In this document: piece by piece, positions 21,563-32,519 of the stretch | Numbering within the stretch: position 1 is the first letter of the stretch | Layout of the letters: each line of letters begins with the position of its first letter | Origin: Quillaja saponaria | Taxonomy: Eukaryota; Streptophyta; Magnoliopsida; Fabales; Quillajaceae | Assembly: GCA_029379385.1 (NCBI GenBank) | Contig: CM055613.1 | Location: 22,541,652 to 22,605,651, forward strand | Length of the DNA: 64,000 nt | Reading direction: 5' to 3' | Notes under the pieces: model-generated | The model's input: the letters and a program-made list of their open reading frames with translations, nothing else | What the model was told of the DNA's origin: nothing | The model's database searches: none | Made by a program: the position numbers and the translations under genes

Positions 21563-23575
21563 TAGAAGTACCAGCATAACCATGGGTATGAATAAGACAT
21601 GTAGGAACATCCTAAAATTCATTTAGATCAATGGTAAGGATTTTAGGACAAATTTTGTGTTTTCAAGGCAAAAACTTTAAAAACTTGGATTCACTGTGCA
21701 AAACGGTCAAATACTAGTTTGTTTAGGACTCTAAAAGTATTAGAACAATCGTGGGGACAAATAAGACCTATAGGAACAACTGGAAATCCATTTGCATAAA
21801 TGGTTAGGATTTTTGGACAAATTTTGAGTTTTAAGGTAAAAACTTGCTAAGTTTGGGCTCGAAGGGCAAAATGATCAAATACTATTCTGTTTAGGATTCT
21901 GAGAGTACCGGCACAACTGTGAGTATAAATAAGACTTGTAAGAACAACTAGAAATTTATTTTTATCAACGGTAAGGATTTTAGTACAAATTTTGAGTTTC
22001 AAGGCAAAAACTTTGAAAACTTAGGTTCGACCTGCAAAACAGCCCAATACTAGTCTGTTTAGGACTCCAAAAGTATCGACATAATCGTGGAGATGAATAA
22101 GACCTGTAGGAAAATTCAGAATCCATTTGGATCAACAGTTAGGATTTTAGGACAAATTTTGAGTTTCAAGGCAAAAACTTGCCAAGATTGGGTTTGGGAG
22201 GCAAAATGGTCAAATACTAGTTCGTTTAGGATTCCGAGAGTTTCAACACGACCATGGGGACACATAATACTTATAAAAAAGCTAGAAATCCATTTGGATC
22301 AATGGTTATGATTTTAGGATAAATTTGGAGTTTCAAGGCAAAAACTTTGGAAACTTAGATTTGGCTAGAGTCAAATACTAGTCCGTTTATGACTCCAAAA
22401 GTATCGGCAGAATCGTGGTGACAAATAAGACCTGTAGGAAAATTCAGAAATCCATTTGGATCAACGGTTAAGATTTTAGGACAAATTTTGCAGTTTCAAG
22501 GTAAAAACTTGCCAAGTTTAGGTTCAGGGAGCAAAACAGTCAAATACGAGTCCGTTTAGGGTTCCGAGAGTATTGACATGACTATGGGGACAAATAAGAC
22601 CTGTAAGAAAATGCAGAAATCTATTTGGATCAATGATTAGGATTGTAGGACATATTTTGAGTTTCAAGACAAAAACTTGCCTAAGTTTGGGTTTGGGGGG
22701 TAAAACGATCAAATACTAGTTCGTTTAGGATTCTAGGAGTACTAGCACAACTGTGGAGACGAACTAAGACCTGTAGAAAAATCCAAAAAATCCATTTGAA
22801 TCAATGGTTAGGATTTTAAGACACATTTTGAGTTTTAAGGAAAAAACTTACCAAATTTGGGTTTGAGAGGGAAAACGGTCAAATAATAGTCCGTTTAGGA
22901 TTCCGCGAGTACTGACATGAACGTGGGATGAATAAGACAAGTGGGAGAAACAAAAAATTCAATTGGATCAACAGGTAGCATTTTTGGACAAAATTTGAGT
23001 TTTAAGGTAAAACTTGCCAAGACCCTTATGGTCTAATGACACCTTCCCCCCTTCCCCAAAGTCCAAGTTTAGGGTTCAATTTTGACCTCCAATCCTAAAA
23101 AAAAAAAATTACAAAAAATAAAAAATAAATAAATAACTTGCTAACTTTAGGTTTGGGAGACAAAATAGTCCAATACTAGTGTGTTTAGGATTCTGAGAGT
23201 ATTGACACAACTGTGTGGACGAACAAGACTAGTAAAAAAGGCTGAAAATCTATTTGAATCAACGGTTAGGATTTTAAAACAAATTTCGAGTTTCAAAGCA
23301 AAAACTTGCCAAGTATGGGTTCGAGAGGCAAAACGATCAAATAATAGTTCGTTTAGGATTCTGAGAGTATTGGCACAACCGTGGGTACGAATAAGACCTG
23401 TAGGAACAACCAGAAATCCATTTGGATAACAATTAGGATTTTAGAACAAATTTTGAGTTTCAAGACAAAAACATTGACAACATAGGTTCAGGGGACAAAA
23501 TGGTCCAATACTAATCGGTTAGGATTCTGAGAGTACTGGCATGACTGTCGGGACGAACAAGACCTATAGGAATAA
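21563..23575 (+). repeat. 168-bp tandem array, about 11-12 monomers, partly in 336-bp dimers
   Basis: The landmark GTTTAGGA-TC recurs at about 21719, 21888, 22055, 22223, 22383, 22551, 22721, 22892, 23182, 23349 and 23514. Spacing is 160-171 bp, with one 290-bp gap holding foreign sequence (about 23020-23140). Two monomer types alternate at the left: A (GACTC-AAAAGTAT) and B (GATTC-GAGAGTA). The order reads B-A-B-A-B-A-B, then only B. Each unit also has GGATTTTAGGACAAATTTTGAGTTTCAAGGCAAAAACTT. Short open stretches inside are not conserved between units, so it is not coding. Confidence 0.9.
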
Positions 23576-23989
23576 ACGAAAAAAAAAAAAATAATTTGTT
23601 TAATTTGTCCAAGTTTATTAATTATAGTTTTAACTTATATGCATAGTAATTTAAGTATAACTTATAATATATTTATTTTTATTATTTCAAGTTCTACCTC
23701 CTACATCTGGGCTTTGCACCTAAGTTAAGTTAACAAAGAAGATAGAGATGATGAAAACTTAGGATTGAGAGATGAGGCTAATATTTAGATTTATGTATTT
23801 TACTTTTATTTATTATTTATTGTAAATAATATTGTTATAATGAATGATTCTTGTATATTAATTTATTTATTTATAAAAATTTAGATTTAAATAATTTTTT
23901 TTTTTGAAACAGGTATAAAAATGAAAATTAAATAAAAGTAAATAAAGCAAATAAATTACTTTGGACATCTTTTGTGTTTTTCTTTTTTG
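23576..23989 (+). other. Spacer between array and CACTA 3' end
   Basis: A-rich join, then a possible last exon near 23690-23780 (after TTATTTCAAG), followed by AT-rich untranslated-looking sequence. No motif recognised. Confidence 0.4.
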
Positions 23990-24317
23990 AGTCTGCACAA
24001 TGCAGACGCAGATAATTTACCAAAAATTTAGGACAATACGAATTTGTTTTTCTATCTCTGCTATATAGACATATCTATATCTATGTCTACGTTTTTATGT
24101 CTGGGTCTTAGATGCTAATATGTGACACCCCAATTATTAGTGGCTAGAGTTTATGTCCATTGTGCAGATGTATGTGTACAGACGCAATAAATTATGCTTT
24201 TGTGAAGATACAAAAACTTGTTTACGTCTGTGTGTAGACATAGATTGTTATTTGCATCATTATTTTGACATTTTACGTTTGTTTTTTTTAGACACAGATA
24301 ATGTCATTTCTTGTAGT
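23990..24317 (+). repeat. CACTA subterminal region and 3' terminal inverted repeat
   Basis: Repeated short words related to GTCTACGT/ACAGACG occur at about 24000, 24066, 24078, 24175, 24222 and 24285. The terminal 16 bases (24302-24317) are the inverse of a CACTACAAGAAATGACA-type end. Confidence 0.65.
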
Positions 24318-24943
24318 CGTTGACTAAATTCTATAATTCTTCTCTAGTATACCACAAATTACTTTTGGTTTTGTCCTCTATGCTCTATGTAGTGCATCTT
24401 TAACTACCATAATGCCCACACAAAGCACAACAATATTTGAACTAGTGAATGATTTTTTCATTAGTGGAACATCACTTGACCATCTTCTTTAATTAAATAA
24501 ATTTGGCAATACTGACATGACATGTACATACAGATTAAAGAAAGAAATAACTGTTAATTCTGATAACTATTGCACTTACATTGTTGTAGAAAAATGTACA
24601 GATTTCCTATTTGATTAGAAATTAATTCAGACTTCAGACTTTTTTTTCCTTTCTCTCTTTCTCTGTCGTGTATGAATTCCTATTATCAAGATCATTAAAA
24701 ATTTATGTAGGAAAATGGAATTTCACAAACAAATGAGGAAAAATGGAGGTTTTATATAGAGTGTTCCACCCAAAGAAGTTTCCTTGATGATAATGATAAC
24801 CCTGTTAGTTTAAGAAGAACTACTCTAAACAGCAACATGCCCAAAGCTCTATCATAAGCAAAAGAAAGTGATCTTACTCTCAAAAGGCTGGCAAAGTCTA
24901 TCTTGGCAATGTAAATGACTAAAAAGCTCTTTTGATCCCTCAC
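24318..24943. other. Unassigned flank
   Basis: Non-repetitive in this window. Possibly intron or 3' sequence of the minus-strand gene suggested at 24944-25102. No recognisable motif. Confidence 0.4.
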
Positions 24944-25102
24944 TATTTCGATTAAATCATTGTCCAGTGAGGGATCAATTTCCAATTCTCTTGTAAATGC
25001 TATCAAATCAATTATTTTTGGATTGACATATTCTAAATTTCTCATGGTTCCTCCTATTATACATTGTCGTTTCAATGTAGCCAAGTAAGACAAGTTCTTG
25101 TT
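24944..25102 (-). CDS. Putative host exon, unrecognised gene
   Basis: A 159-nt open stretch (53 codons, phase 0 at both ends) on the minus strand. It is preceded by a TGATCTTCAG acceptor and followed by a GTGAGG donor. It begins NKNLSYLATLKRQCIIGG and ends EIDPSLDNDLIEI. The longer open frame reading through the donor to 24752 may be incidental. I do not recognise the family. The composition is balanced, not low-complexity, and it matches no transposon in the window. The stretch to its right (25300-25530) also reads well on the minus strand (see next entry). Alone, the exon call is an inference from open frame plus splice borders. Confidence 0.4.
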
Positions 25103-25299
25103 CTGAAGATCAATTACTCCTTAAGCATGTAACTTCCTTCACATTGGCTAATTTTATTATTTCTTACACTTGATTTTCCTAGCACAGAACTAAATGGACT
25201 TCATGAATACTTGATGAAGAACCACTTTTCTCAAGCACCCCACTAGACTTCATTTGTCCTCTGACTGGAAATTGTTTGAAGAACTAGTCACCCTAGAGA

Positions 25300-25535
25300 A
25301 TGATCAAACTTTGAGCGAATAGTAATTACAGCATGGTTTGAATTGAGAAATAGAACATGTCCTGCAACAGGAAATACTTTAGAAAGTGTAGTTGTGCCAC
25401 TTTCCAACTTTGTTTTGAAGCAATCGATTAACAATTGGAAATCAGAACATTGTAGGCATCTCCTAGCATTTGCTTCTCAAATAGTGGAGACCTCAGAAGA
25501 ACATATATAAGTTCAAACAAGGAGATGAAGCTGCT
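25300..25535 (-). pseudogene. Coding-like stretch with one frame change, unrecognised
   Basis: Minus strand from 25535: SSFISLFELIYVLLRSPLFE, then KQMLGDAYNVLI. The frame then shifts near 25440 and continues FQLLIDCFKTKLESGTTTLS, then KVFPVAGHVLFLNSNHAVIT, ending at TGA near 25293. Both halves look like protein-coding sequence, but a frameshift or missed intron lies between. It ends exactly where the copia LTR begins (25541). Together with 24944-25102 it suggests a host gene interrupted by that insertion. Function unknown. Confidence 0.35.
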
Positions 25536-25540
25536 ATTTT

Positions 25541-26070
25541 TGTTGGAAGCATAATAGGCTCACAAAATATATTACTACTAAACTTTGATTATAAAACTCA
25601 CACAACAAAGCACTTTTCAAGAAAATATTTCTATCACATAAATTTGGTGTTTCAACACTCAAGTATTTTTATTCTTTTCTCTCTATACTAGCTACGACTA
25701 ACTTTTCCTCTCTTTTTTATGCTATTACACTACCTCCACTCAATATAATCAAATCAATAGCATAAGTCCTATTTATAGGATATAGCCACCTCCATACTTG
25801 TCCAAAGCTTTTTTGCCTTATCTAAATTACTAGATAATACTTATCTTAAATTATTAGATAATACTTATCTTTAATTACTAAATAATGCTTATCTTAAATT
25901 ACTAGATAATGTTAATCTTAGTCAAATGATCTTATTTACTAGATAATGCTTATCAAGTCAAAATGATCATATTACTGGATAATGCTTATCTAGTCAAAAT
26001 GGTCATATTACTAGATAATGCTTATCTAGTCAACTAGGTTTCTTAATAGTGAAGGGTTTGAATTCTAACA
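25541..26070 (-). repeat. Ty1/copia LTR (pair 1, minus copy), 530 bp
   Basis: On the minus strand it runs TGTTAGAATTCAAACCC to GCTTCCAACA. It matches 30421-30833 in inverted orientation but is 117 bp longer, because a palindromic unit is repeated seven times (25820-26031) against two there. A TATA-like TATAAATAGG is at about 25770. Confidence 0.85.
25820..26031. repeat. Expanded palindromic repeat within LTR, 7 units
   Basis: Seven imperfect copies of a unit centred on AGATAATGCTTATC, spaced about 23-36 bp. Several are flanked by TTACT and TAGTCAAAATG. The core CTAGATAAGCATTATCTAG (seen clearly at 30465-30483) is an imperfect palindrome. The partner LTR has only two copies. Confidence 0.85.
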
Positions 26071-26735
26071 GTCCCCCTCAAACTCGAATTTGCATGCGTA
26101 GCTTCTTTTTGAGTTTGTGGAATACATCAATCTTTAATGTTTCGTAAAACTACCTGCTAGTTGTTCTTTTCGTTCTGTAATGAACCAGCTCCATGATTTT
26201 ATTTTTCAATTGCTCCAAAAAAGAATGATACTTTGTGTCTATATGTTTACTTCGGCTATGTGACACCAGAATCTTTGCAAGTGATATAACATATTTGTTG
26301 TCGAAGTATATTATAGTTGATCCTTTTCATGCAAGATATAACTAGGCTCAAAATACACTTCAACCATATTGCTTGTACTTGTGCATGCTACTAGGGGTTA
26401 TGTATTCTGCTTCACATTTCGAGAGAGCAACTGTTTGTTACTTCTTTGATGACCATGAAAATACATATCCAGAAGTGCTCTTCCGATCATCCAAGTCTCC
26501 ACCATAATCACTATTTGAATATCCTATTAACTTTGAATTTTAAGAATGTGTATAAAATAGGCCATGATCTATTGTACCTTTGACATATCTCAAGATTCTT
26601 TTTGTTACAATGAAGTGATCTTGTTTTGGCTTTTCCATGTATCTACTGACCAATCTAATTGTGTACATTATATTTGGTCATGTGAAAGTCAAGTATCTCA
26701 AACTTCCAACCATACTATGTGCAGCTGAAAAGAAC
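26071..26735 (-). pseudogene. Copia pol C-terminus (pair 1, minus copy)
   Basis: RT end and RNase H of a Ty1/copia element, ending at the LTR. The minus strand repeats the plus-strand sequence 29755-30420: a MVGSLRYLTF-like block, KPKQDHFIVTKRILRYVKG, GYSNSDYGGDLDDRKSTSGY, an AEYITPS-like block (RNase H Glu), KEIDVFHKLKKKLRMQI-like tail. Stops and short deletions are present. Upstream (right of 26735) the sequence does not continue as copia RT on this strand; instead the plus copy begins. No 5' part or second LTR on this strand is in the window. Confidence 0.8.
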
Positions 26736-27634
26736 TATTTACAGATTTGAACTAGACAATCGAATGAGAAGTTATTTTTGGTGACTCATCAAAGATTATA
26801 GTTAAAGGTAAAAAGTTTATACACGATGTTTATTATGTACCTACTTTAAAAAGTAATATTATTAGGCTTGGACAGCTCCTAGAAAAGTAATATGACATAT
26901 ATATGAAGAATCACTCCTCAACCTTAGAAACAGAATGGAGAAATAATTGTCGAAGTTAATATGACGAAGAATCGTCTTCTCTCACTTAATATACAGATAG
27001 AAGTGACAAAATGCATGAAATATGTTATTAAATATGATTCATGGTTGTGGTAGTTAAGGTTCGGTCATCGTGGATTTACCAAAATGAAATTATTATCAAA
27101 AGCAAATATGGTGAATAGATTGCTAGAAATTAAACAACTAGATTAATTATGTGAAGACTACATTAAAGGAAAACAACACAAAAAAGTTTTAAACTTAAAA
27201 AATCATAGAGAGCCAGAAGGGCATTAGAGATTGTTCACTTTGCTATAACTAGTCCATTGAACATATCATCGCTTGGCAGAAATAGGTACTACCACACTTT
27301 TATTGATGATTTTAATAGAAAGAGTTGGATATATATTCTTAAAGAAAAATTAAAGGCCCTTGATAAATTTAGGGAGTTCAAAGTAATGGCAAAAAAAAAA
27401 CAAAGTGGGCAGAGTTTGAAAATACTTAGATCTGACAAAGGAGACGAGTATACCTAGAAGTTATTTGAAGGTTTCTGGAAAGAGCATGTAATCATTCACC
27501 AATTAACAGCCTCATATACGCCACAAAAAAATGCATTGTAGAAAAAAAAAAATTGCACAATTCTTGATATGATGAGAAGCATGGTGAAGGGAAAGCACTT
27601 AACAAAAACTTTATGGGCAAAAGCTATTTTATGT
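26736..27634 (+). pseudogene. Copia protease end and integrase, first part (pair 1, plus copy)
   Basis: Plus strand. End of protease (FGDSSKIIVKGK, then VYYVPTLKSNIIRLGQLLEK), GAG-pre-integrase zinc region (about 27040-27180, LRFGH-like), then the integrase core with FIDDFNRKSWIYILKEK in 27257-27457 (catalytic Asp in DDF), RSDKGDEYT (second Asp), and a degraded QNG-E block near 27520. Gag and the protease active site are missing because the element starts at the inversion junction. Stops are frequent. The frame is interrupted at 27635 by a foreign insertion and resumes at 28421. Confidence 0.85.
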
Positions 27635-28420
27635 AAGGTTTAAAAAATTAGTGTCAAAACATGTAAAACATTTCCATTTCCACACTACCCGATAAGAGAC
27701 ACACTTACAAAAATGCAACCATGAAAATTTGGTCAAAACATGGTACTTTTTACCGTTTCCACATGAAATAGGGTCGTTTCCATCGTTTTCACAGGAAACG
27801 GGTCAACACAAACAGGGCATGTTCATGATTTGAAAATCAAAGTTTTGGATCTGCTCTTTTCATAATTTAGGTTTCAATTATTTTTTCTTTTTTTCTTTTT
27901 TCTTTTTTCTTTTCTTTTAAATCTTACATGATGTATAATTTAGTGAAGATAATTCTTGTAGGATTTCACACATGTAAGGTCGCTTATTCTTTTATTTATT
28001 TTTTATACAAATATTTTGTATTAATTTAGTTTAACTTAGTGATGGATAATATTAAAATTTTAGGCTATATATATGTTGGTTCTAATTAAAATTTAATTAA
28101 ATATGGATTGAGCAATATCTTAGACAATTTTAATAATTTATATTTGCACATGCTAGTCATTCCACAATTGGTTGAATGTGGTTGTAATTTGATATGTATT
28201 TAATAGTATGTCTATGTCAAAAATTTTACTATAATATATATTTAATAGTATTTTATGTACTAAATTAATCATGGATGCTTACAATTATTATGATATGTGT
28301 TTTATTATATATATCCATGTGTTTCCACAAAAATTAGTATTGTCATACTGTTTCTTGAATTGTTTCCATTTACGGACATATTAAAACGTTACCTCAAAAT
28401 GAATTTTAGTTCTTTGGTTC
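27635..28420. mobile_element. 786-bp insertion in copia integrase, class unknown
   Basis: The copia reading frame stops at LWAKAIL and resumes as CAIYLLNQYPTKS at 28425. The foreign piece is flanked by TATGT on both sides (27630-27634 and 28421-28425), as expected for a 5-bp target duplication. It begins AAGGTTTAAAAAATTAGTG and ends TTTAGTTCTTTGGTTC, has no clear terminal inverted repeats, no open frame, a (TTTTTTC)n tract (27886-27920), and TTTCCATTT words near both ends. Confidence 0.7.
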
Positions 28421-30420
28421 TATGTGCTATTTATTAGCTGAATCAATATCCAACAAAGAGTATATGATTTAAGATGCCAAATGAAGCATGGAGTGGTACA
28501 AACTGACAATTGAACATTTTAGAATTTTTGGATGCGTTGCAAATGCCCATATTCCTGATCAAAATAGAAAAAAGGTAGATGACAAAGAAGAGAAATGCAT
28601 CTTTATTGGCCATGACAAAAGGAGTCAGGTATATAGATTGTATAATCCCTAAACCAAGAAGGTGATCATCTCATGAGATGTTGAGTTTGATGAAATAGAT
28701 TACTGAAGATGGAGCAAAGAAGAAAAGAAAGTTGAAGGACTATTTTTTTATGATGATGATGATGAAGACTTAAACTGTGCAAGATGAGCTAGGTGATAAT
28801 CAGACTCCTCCACAAGGTCTTCCTTCAACAACTCTTGCATCGACACAATCAACATCAAGCAACAGCAATTCAGGGAAAACTCCTACAAAAATGTAGAATT
28901 TAGATGACATCTATGATGCTACAGAACTGTGTGTAAACAACAATTGATTAGTCATTAATTTTTTTTTAATGGCACATACGAAGAGACTACTGAAGATGAG
29001 AAGTGGAAGAAGGCCATGAATGAAGAAATTGCTACAATAAAAAGAAATGACATATAGGAGCTAACTACTCTTCCGAAAGGACATAAGACAATTGGAGTCA
29101 AATAGGTGTACAAGACAAAAACTAATTAAGAAGGAAAAGTGCAGAAGCACAAGGCAAGGTTAGCTGCCAAAGGCTATAAGCAGAGACAAGGAGTTGACTA
29201 TGATAAATATTTTCTCTAGTTGCAAGGATTGATACTATTAGACTTCTCATAGCACTTGTAGCACAAAATAAATGAAAATTTTTTCATATGGACATAAAAT
29301 CGGCATTCCTGAATGACTACCTAGAAAAAGAAGTCTACATCGAGCAAGCACCTAGATATATTAAAAAGTGACAGGAAGACAAAGTCCTACCAAATGAAGA
29401 AAAAATTATATGGATTAAAGCAAGCTCCGAGAGCTTAGAACACGAGAATAGATGAGTACTTCCAAGAAAATGGCTCTATGAAAAGCCCATACGAGCATGT
29501 CTTGTACACAAAAAGAAATCAAGATAATGATATCATGATTGTGTGCTTATATATAATAATATGATCTTCATGAGAAATAACCCAGTCGAAGTAAAACAAA
29601 TGAAAGACGAAATATTTATATCACAAAGACTTACGTGAACAAATTTTGAACAAGTTCAAAATGAAAGATTATAAGCCAGTAGCCACGCTAATAGAAGTAG
29701 GCTTAAAGTTGGGAATTGACTCAAATTGAGAATTGGCAAACCCGACACTATTAAAGAGTATGGTTGGAAGTTTGAGGATACTTGACTTTTACATGACCAG
29801 ATATAATGTACGTAGTTGGATTGGTGAGTAGATGCATGAAAAAACCAAAGCAAGATCACTTCACTGCAATAAAAAGAATCTTGAGATATGTCAAAGGTAT
29901 AATAGATCATGGTTTATTTTATATACATTCTCAAGATTACAAAGTTAACGGGATATTCAAATAGTGATTATCATGGAGACTTGGATGATCGGAAGAGCAC
30001 TTCTGGATATGCATTTCATATTGGATTGGCAATATTTTTGTGGTCATTAAAAAAGCAATAAATAATTGCTCTCTCAACATGTGAAGAAGAGTTTATAGCC
30101 ACAACAGCATGCACAAGTGAAGCAATATGGTTGAAGTATATTTTGAGCTAGTTATATCTTGCATAAGAAGCTCCGACTACAATATACATCGATAATAAAT
30201 CTGCTATATCACTTGCAAAACATTCAGTGTCATAGCTAAAGTAAGCATATAGATACAAAGTATCATTCTATTTGGGAGCAAGTGAAGAATAAAATCATGG
30301 AGCTAGTTCATTGTAAAACGATAGAACAACTAGCAGGTATTTTGACAAAACCATTGAAGATTGATGTATTCCACAAACTCAAAGAGAAGCTAGGCATGCA
30401 AATTCAAGTTTGAGGGGAAG
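28421..30420 (+). pseudogene. Copia integrase end, RT and RNase H (pair 1, plus copy)
   Basis: After the insertion: AIYLLNQYPTKS, MPNEAWSGTN, then an acidic linker with GATGAT repeats (28750). RT begins TYEETTEDEKWKKAMNEEIA (28977), then GHKTIGVK, KARLAAKGYKQRQGVDY, LKQAPRA. The catalytic YVDD position reads YIII followed by a stop (about 29550), so the active site is gone. RNase H follows (TRYNVRSWIG-like, then a GYSN-D block) up to a PPT TTGAGGGGAAG at 30410-30420. Many stops. Confidence 0.85.
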
Positions 30421-30833
30421 TGTTAGAATTCAAACCCTTCACTATTAAGAAACCTATTTGACTAGATAAGCATTATCTAGTAAATAGAACTATTTGACTA
30501 AGATAAGCATTATCTAGTAATTTGTGGATGAGACAAAAAGATTTGGACAAAAACTTTAAAGTATGGAGGTGCCTATTTTCTATAAATGGGACTTATGCTA
30601 TTGATTTGAGTATATTGAGTGGAGATAATGTAACAACATTAATAAAAAAAGTAGAAAATCTTGCCGTAGCCATTATAGAGAGAAAAAAGGAAAAATACTT
30701 AAGTGTTGAAACACCAAGTTTGTGTGAGAGAAATATTTTGTTCAAGAGTGCTTTGTTGTGTGAAATTTACAATCAAAGATTTTTAGTAATAAATACTTGT
30801 CAAATATTTTGTGATCCCATTACGCTTCCAACA
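30421..30833 (+). repeat. Ty1/copia 3' LTR (pair 1, plus copy), 413 bp
   Basis: TGTTAGAATTCAAACCC to GCTTCCAACA directly after a polypurine tract. A TATA-like TATAAATG is at 30581-30588, followed by GGGACTTATGCTATTGATTTG. It has two copies of the palindromic unit (30465 and 30497). The open stretch 30522-30872 lies inside it and is not a gene. Confidence 0.9.
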
Positions 30834-31500
30834 AAAAGAGCCTGGAATTTAGCTTTCTATTGGATAATATGATTAACTTTTATTTCAGGTTGCAAAGAAG
30901 AAGGAAGTTAAGGGGTTGTGTGTATAGTTGCAAACAGTACCTAAGAATACTATAGCCTGAGGAAGAAAAAGAAGGAAGAGGAAAAGAGAGTCCAAGATAT
31001 AAACCATCTACTTAAAGACTATTCTCGAGGGCCTTTTCCTACTAGGACAACGATTTTCAAAAGTAAGGAAAATACTTAATAAATAAATTGATTACTCAAG
31101 AAAAGACATATATGACTCTTAAATACCTAATAGTAAATACCTATGTAACTCATAAAATAAAATTGTGTCTCATGAATTTCTTTGAAGTCACAGATCAACC
31201 CTGCACATTAAAATATAGAACGATTCATAACCTCTTGACTTAAGTGAAAACTTTATTGTACCCTGAACTACTTGTAATCTAATTTAGAGAACTATATTGA
31301 ACTTGTCTCAATTGGACATTAAACATGGGCCTACCAGAGTCATAGACAATCTGATTCTGCCTATTTTAGATTTCTCAATCTGAGTCTCTTCTCCTTATAT
31401 GCTCACTCACATAATTTATCTGAAGTTTTGAGAATATTACCTGATGTAATATTATTAAAATATGTTGTATGTTATCTATGACTAATATTAAACTATTATA
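30834..31500. other. Unassigned spacer
   Basis: No recognised gene or repeat. A minus-strand TTCTTCCTCAG|GCTATAG border occurs near 30960, but no convincing exon is attached. The last five bases, TTATA, lie against the TRIM-like element. Confidence 0.4.
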
Positions 31501-31727
31501 TGTTGAAATTGTAATTCAAAATTAGTCTTTTGGTAATTCTAACTCCTAGGAAAGTAAATAAAATAATTAGTGATATGAATTAGTGGTTAATTGTGTGTTA
31601 GTGGTGAGTTATGAAATTGTAATAAATTGTATATTAGTGGGAGTTTCATTGCTAGTAATAGGTGTTTAATCCTTATTAGTAGCGAGTTATTAGTTAGTAG
31701 AAAGTTACAAGTTATATGTGTTACTAG

Positions 31728-31735
31728 TATAAATA
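31728..31735 (+). promoter_or_regulatory. TATA box of the TRIM-like LTR
   Basis: TATAAATA in the first LTR (also in the second near 32737), about 195 bp upstream of the LTR end. Its conservation between both LTRs supports a promoter role, but activity is unknown. Confidence 0.5.
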
Positions 31736-31925
31736 TGTTATATTGAGTCTTGTAATATTGAGGTCTACCCCAAGTGGCATCACCACTTGTATTGGTTATG
31801 AAATGAGTTGTTAAAGTTTCCCTTTCTAAATGTCTAAATGTGTGTTTGAGTATATGAGTAGTATATGAGTGCTCACCACATTCTAACAAAATGGTAATGT
31901 GTGTTAATTACACATTTCCAACAAA

Positions 31926-31937
31926 GTGGTATTAGAG
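31926..31937 (+). promoter_or_regulatory. Primer-binding site, initiator-Met type
   Basis: TGGTATTAGAGC, one mismatch from TGGTATCAGAGC, two bases after the LTR end. It would pair with the 3' end of initiator methionine tRNA. Confidence 0.85.
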
Positions 31938-32507
31938 CTGATGATTTGATTAGGATGTTAGCTATGGGGAACAAGACGCAGGTGTAGCTCACGATTAAAG
32001 TTGAATAATGTGAGATTATCCATGCTGAGAGACTTATTGTTAGCACATGAAGAAAACACTAGATGCGCAACCCATGATGAAGTATAATGCTCATGAGTAA
32101 AATGTGTGATGGTGAATGAATGAGGTATGGAGGATTCATGTGAGAGAAAAGAAAATGATGACACTAATGTTTCTGAGATAGGAGGGAATATTGTTTTGTG
32201 AAAATAATAAATTATTATGAATGAGAGCCTAGCTCAACTGAGGAAAAAAAATGTGTCTGAGTGATGGAGAGAATTAAAGTTGTTGAAGGTCTTTTGGCTA
32301 AATTGTTGTAATTTTATGAAAGAAAACAACATATTCTTTGAAAAGAAGCAAATGAGGAAAACTTGATGTTGCTATTGCAAAGTTATAAAATTCAGATTTT
32401 AGTAATCAAGAGTCAGCTGGTGAACAACTTTGAAGACAATTCATGAGATCAACATGATATGGACACTCCACATAAGAATCAAAAAAATTCAAAGAAGAAA
32501 ATTTCAA

Positions 32508-32519
32508 ATTTAGGGAGAG
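32508..32519 (+). promoter_or_regulatory. Polypurine tract of the TRIM-like element
   Basis: AATTTAGGGAGAG ends one base before the second LTR, in the expected place for plus-strand priming. Confidence 0.7.

Larger units (their letters stand above)
20139..24317 (+). mobile_element. CACTA (En/Spm) DNA transposon, 5'-truncated
   Basis: A transposase-like gene with introns (20139-21500), a tandem array (21563-23575), and a 3' terminus in which TGTCATTTCTTGTAGT (24302-24317) is the inverse of the CACTACAAGAAATGACA start typical of plant CACTA elements. The terminal G is changed. The last 320 bp carry many short subterminal words (GTCTACG, AGACATAGA, TGTAGACA, CAGACGCA), as expected for transposase-binding subterminal repeats. 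The matching left terminus was not found, so the 5' side is truncated or lies in unrecognised sequence. Confidence 0.7.

Noticed and set aside
24752..24943. Extension of the 113-codon minus-strand frame beyond the GTGAGG donor
   Set aside because: Composition changes after the donor; the 159-nt exon model explains the coding-like part.
25820..26031. CRISPR-like regular repeat array
   Set aside because: Plant nuclear context, spacers are short and themselves similar, and the array lies inside a copia LTR; it is a tandem expansion.
30522..30872. 116-codon plus-strand frame
   Set aside because: Lies almost entirely within the copia LTR 30421-30833; no protein motif.
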